A stretch of DNA of 21,485 nt from a bacterium (GTDB lineage Bacteria; Pseudomonadota; Alphaproteobacteria; Rs-D84). How positions within the stretch are numbered: position 1 is the first letter of the stretch; each line of letters starts with the position of its first letter. The notes beneath the pieces are model-generated. The model did no database searches, was not told where the DNA came from, and worked only from the letters and a program-made list of their open reading frames with translations. This document shows, piece by piece, positions 21,392-21,485 of this stretch. Location: assembly GCA_014802705.1 (NCBI GenBank), contig JAAVBR010000008.1, positions 5,380 through 26,864 of the forward strand. Reading direction: 5' to 3'. The position numbers and the translations under genes are program-made.

Positions 21392-21485
21392 ACGGCACCT
21401 CGTTCACAAAATCTTTGATCTTGCGGTAAATCCGGCGTTGGAAACGATACCGTTTTTCCAACGTTAAAAAGTGTATCATCCGATA
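21390..21485 (-). CDS. 3' end of an unidentified convergent gene (partial)
   Basis: A minus-strand frame open from the right edge to a TAA at 21390-21392, 31 codons, reading ...HFLTLEKRYRFQRRIYRKIKDFVNEVP. It is basic and probably helical. The stop lies exactly at the edge of the bidirectional terminator, as for other genes here, which supports it being the end of a real gene. Too short to identify. Confidence 0.45.
   Translation of the reverse strand, partial: YRMIHFLTLEKRYRFQRRIYRKIKDFVNEVP

Overview
The window looks like chromosomal DNA from an uncultured alphaproteobacterium. The support is: BCCP carrying an EAMKT biotinylation motif, an LptF/G-LptD-SurA-like operon, strong TTGNNN-17-TATAAT-type promoters, some of which appear to give leaderless mRNAs, a G-rich composition, and short palindromic repeats in the intergenic DNA. 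Lineage below class cannot be read from the sequence. No tRNA, rRNA, CRISPR array, prophage or transposase was seen.

Layout. 1-1479: 3' part of pnp. 1554-1853: ybaB. 1898-2570: an accessory interval with a small cysteine-rich secreted-protein gene whose start region lies in inverted orientation, plus interspersed repeats. 2572-4434 (minus): accB-accC. 4509-5076 (minus): rnpA-yidD. 5202-6251: mreB, divergent from rnpA. 6345-10337: xseB, mutS, truB, rpsO. 10366-11432: a second accessory interval with nested palindromic repeats and a structured leader RNA in front of a small XRE-like regulator, bounded by 21-bp inverted repeats. 11433-17194 (minus): a tightly packed operon lptF/G > lptD > surA-like > rlmN > TrpF-like, mostly joined by 4-nt stop/start overlaps. 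17390-21360: nusA-infB. 21390-21485: 3' end of an unidentified minus-strand gene.

Most genes are core functions: RNA turnover and processing (pnp, rnpA, truB, rlmN), translation and transcription (rpsO, nusA, infB), mismatch repair and nucleases (mutS, xseB), the first step of fatty-acid synthesis (accB, accC), and envelope and shape (lptF/G, lptD, SurA-like, yidD, mreB). Their neighbourhoods are reshuffled compared with the usual proteobacterial order: rpsO is not next to pnp, nusA-infB lacks rimP and ylxR, rnpA lacks rpmH, and mreB lacks mreC.

Main discovery. At 2218-2304 a short segment flanked by 11-bp inverted repeats carries a Shine-Dalgarno site, ATG and a signal-peptide-like sequence on the plus strand. 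The cysteine-rich body of the protein (1918-2235) and a consensus promoter (2346-2374) are both on the minus strand. Inverting the segment on paper joins signal peptide and body in frame, giving a 116-aa secreted protein with a plausible signal-peptidase site, under that promoter. This fits an intragenic phase-variation switch caught in the OFF state, or a fixed inversion mutation. The second notable object is the 10755-11317 cassette: promoter, about 150-nt RNA with mutually exclusive helices, terminator, and XRE-like gene between 21-bp inverted repeats.
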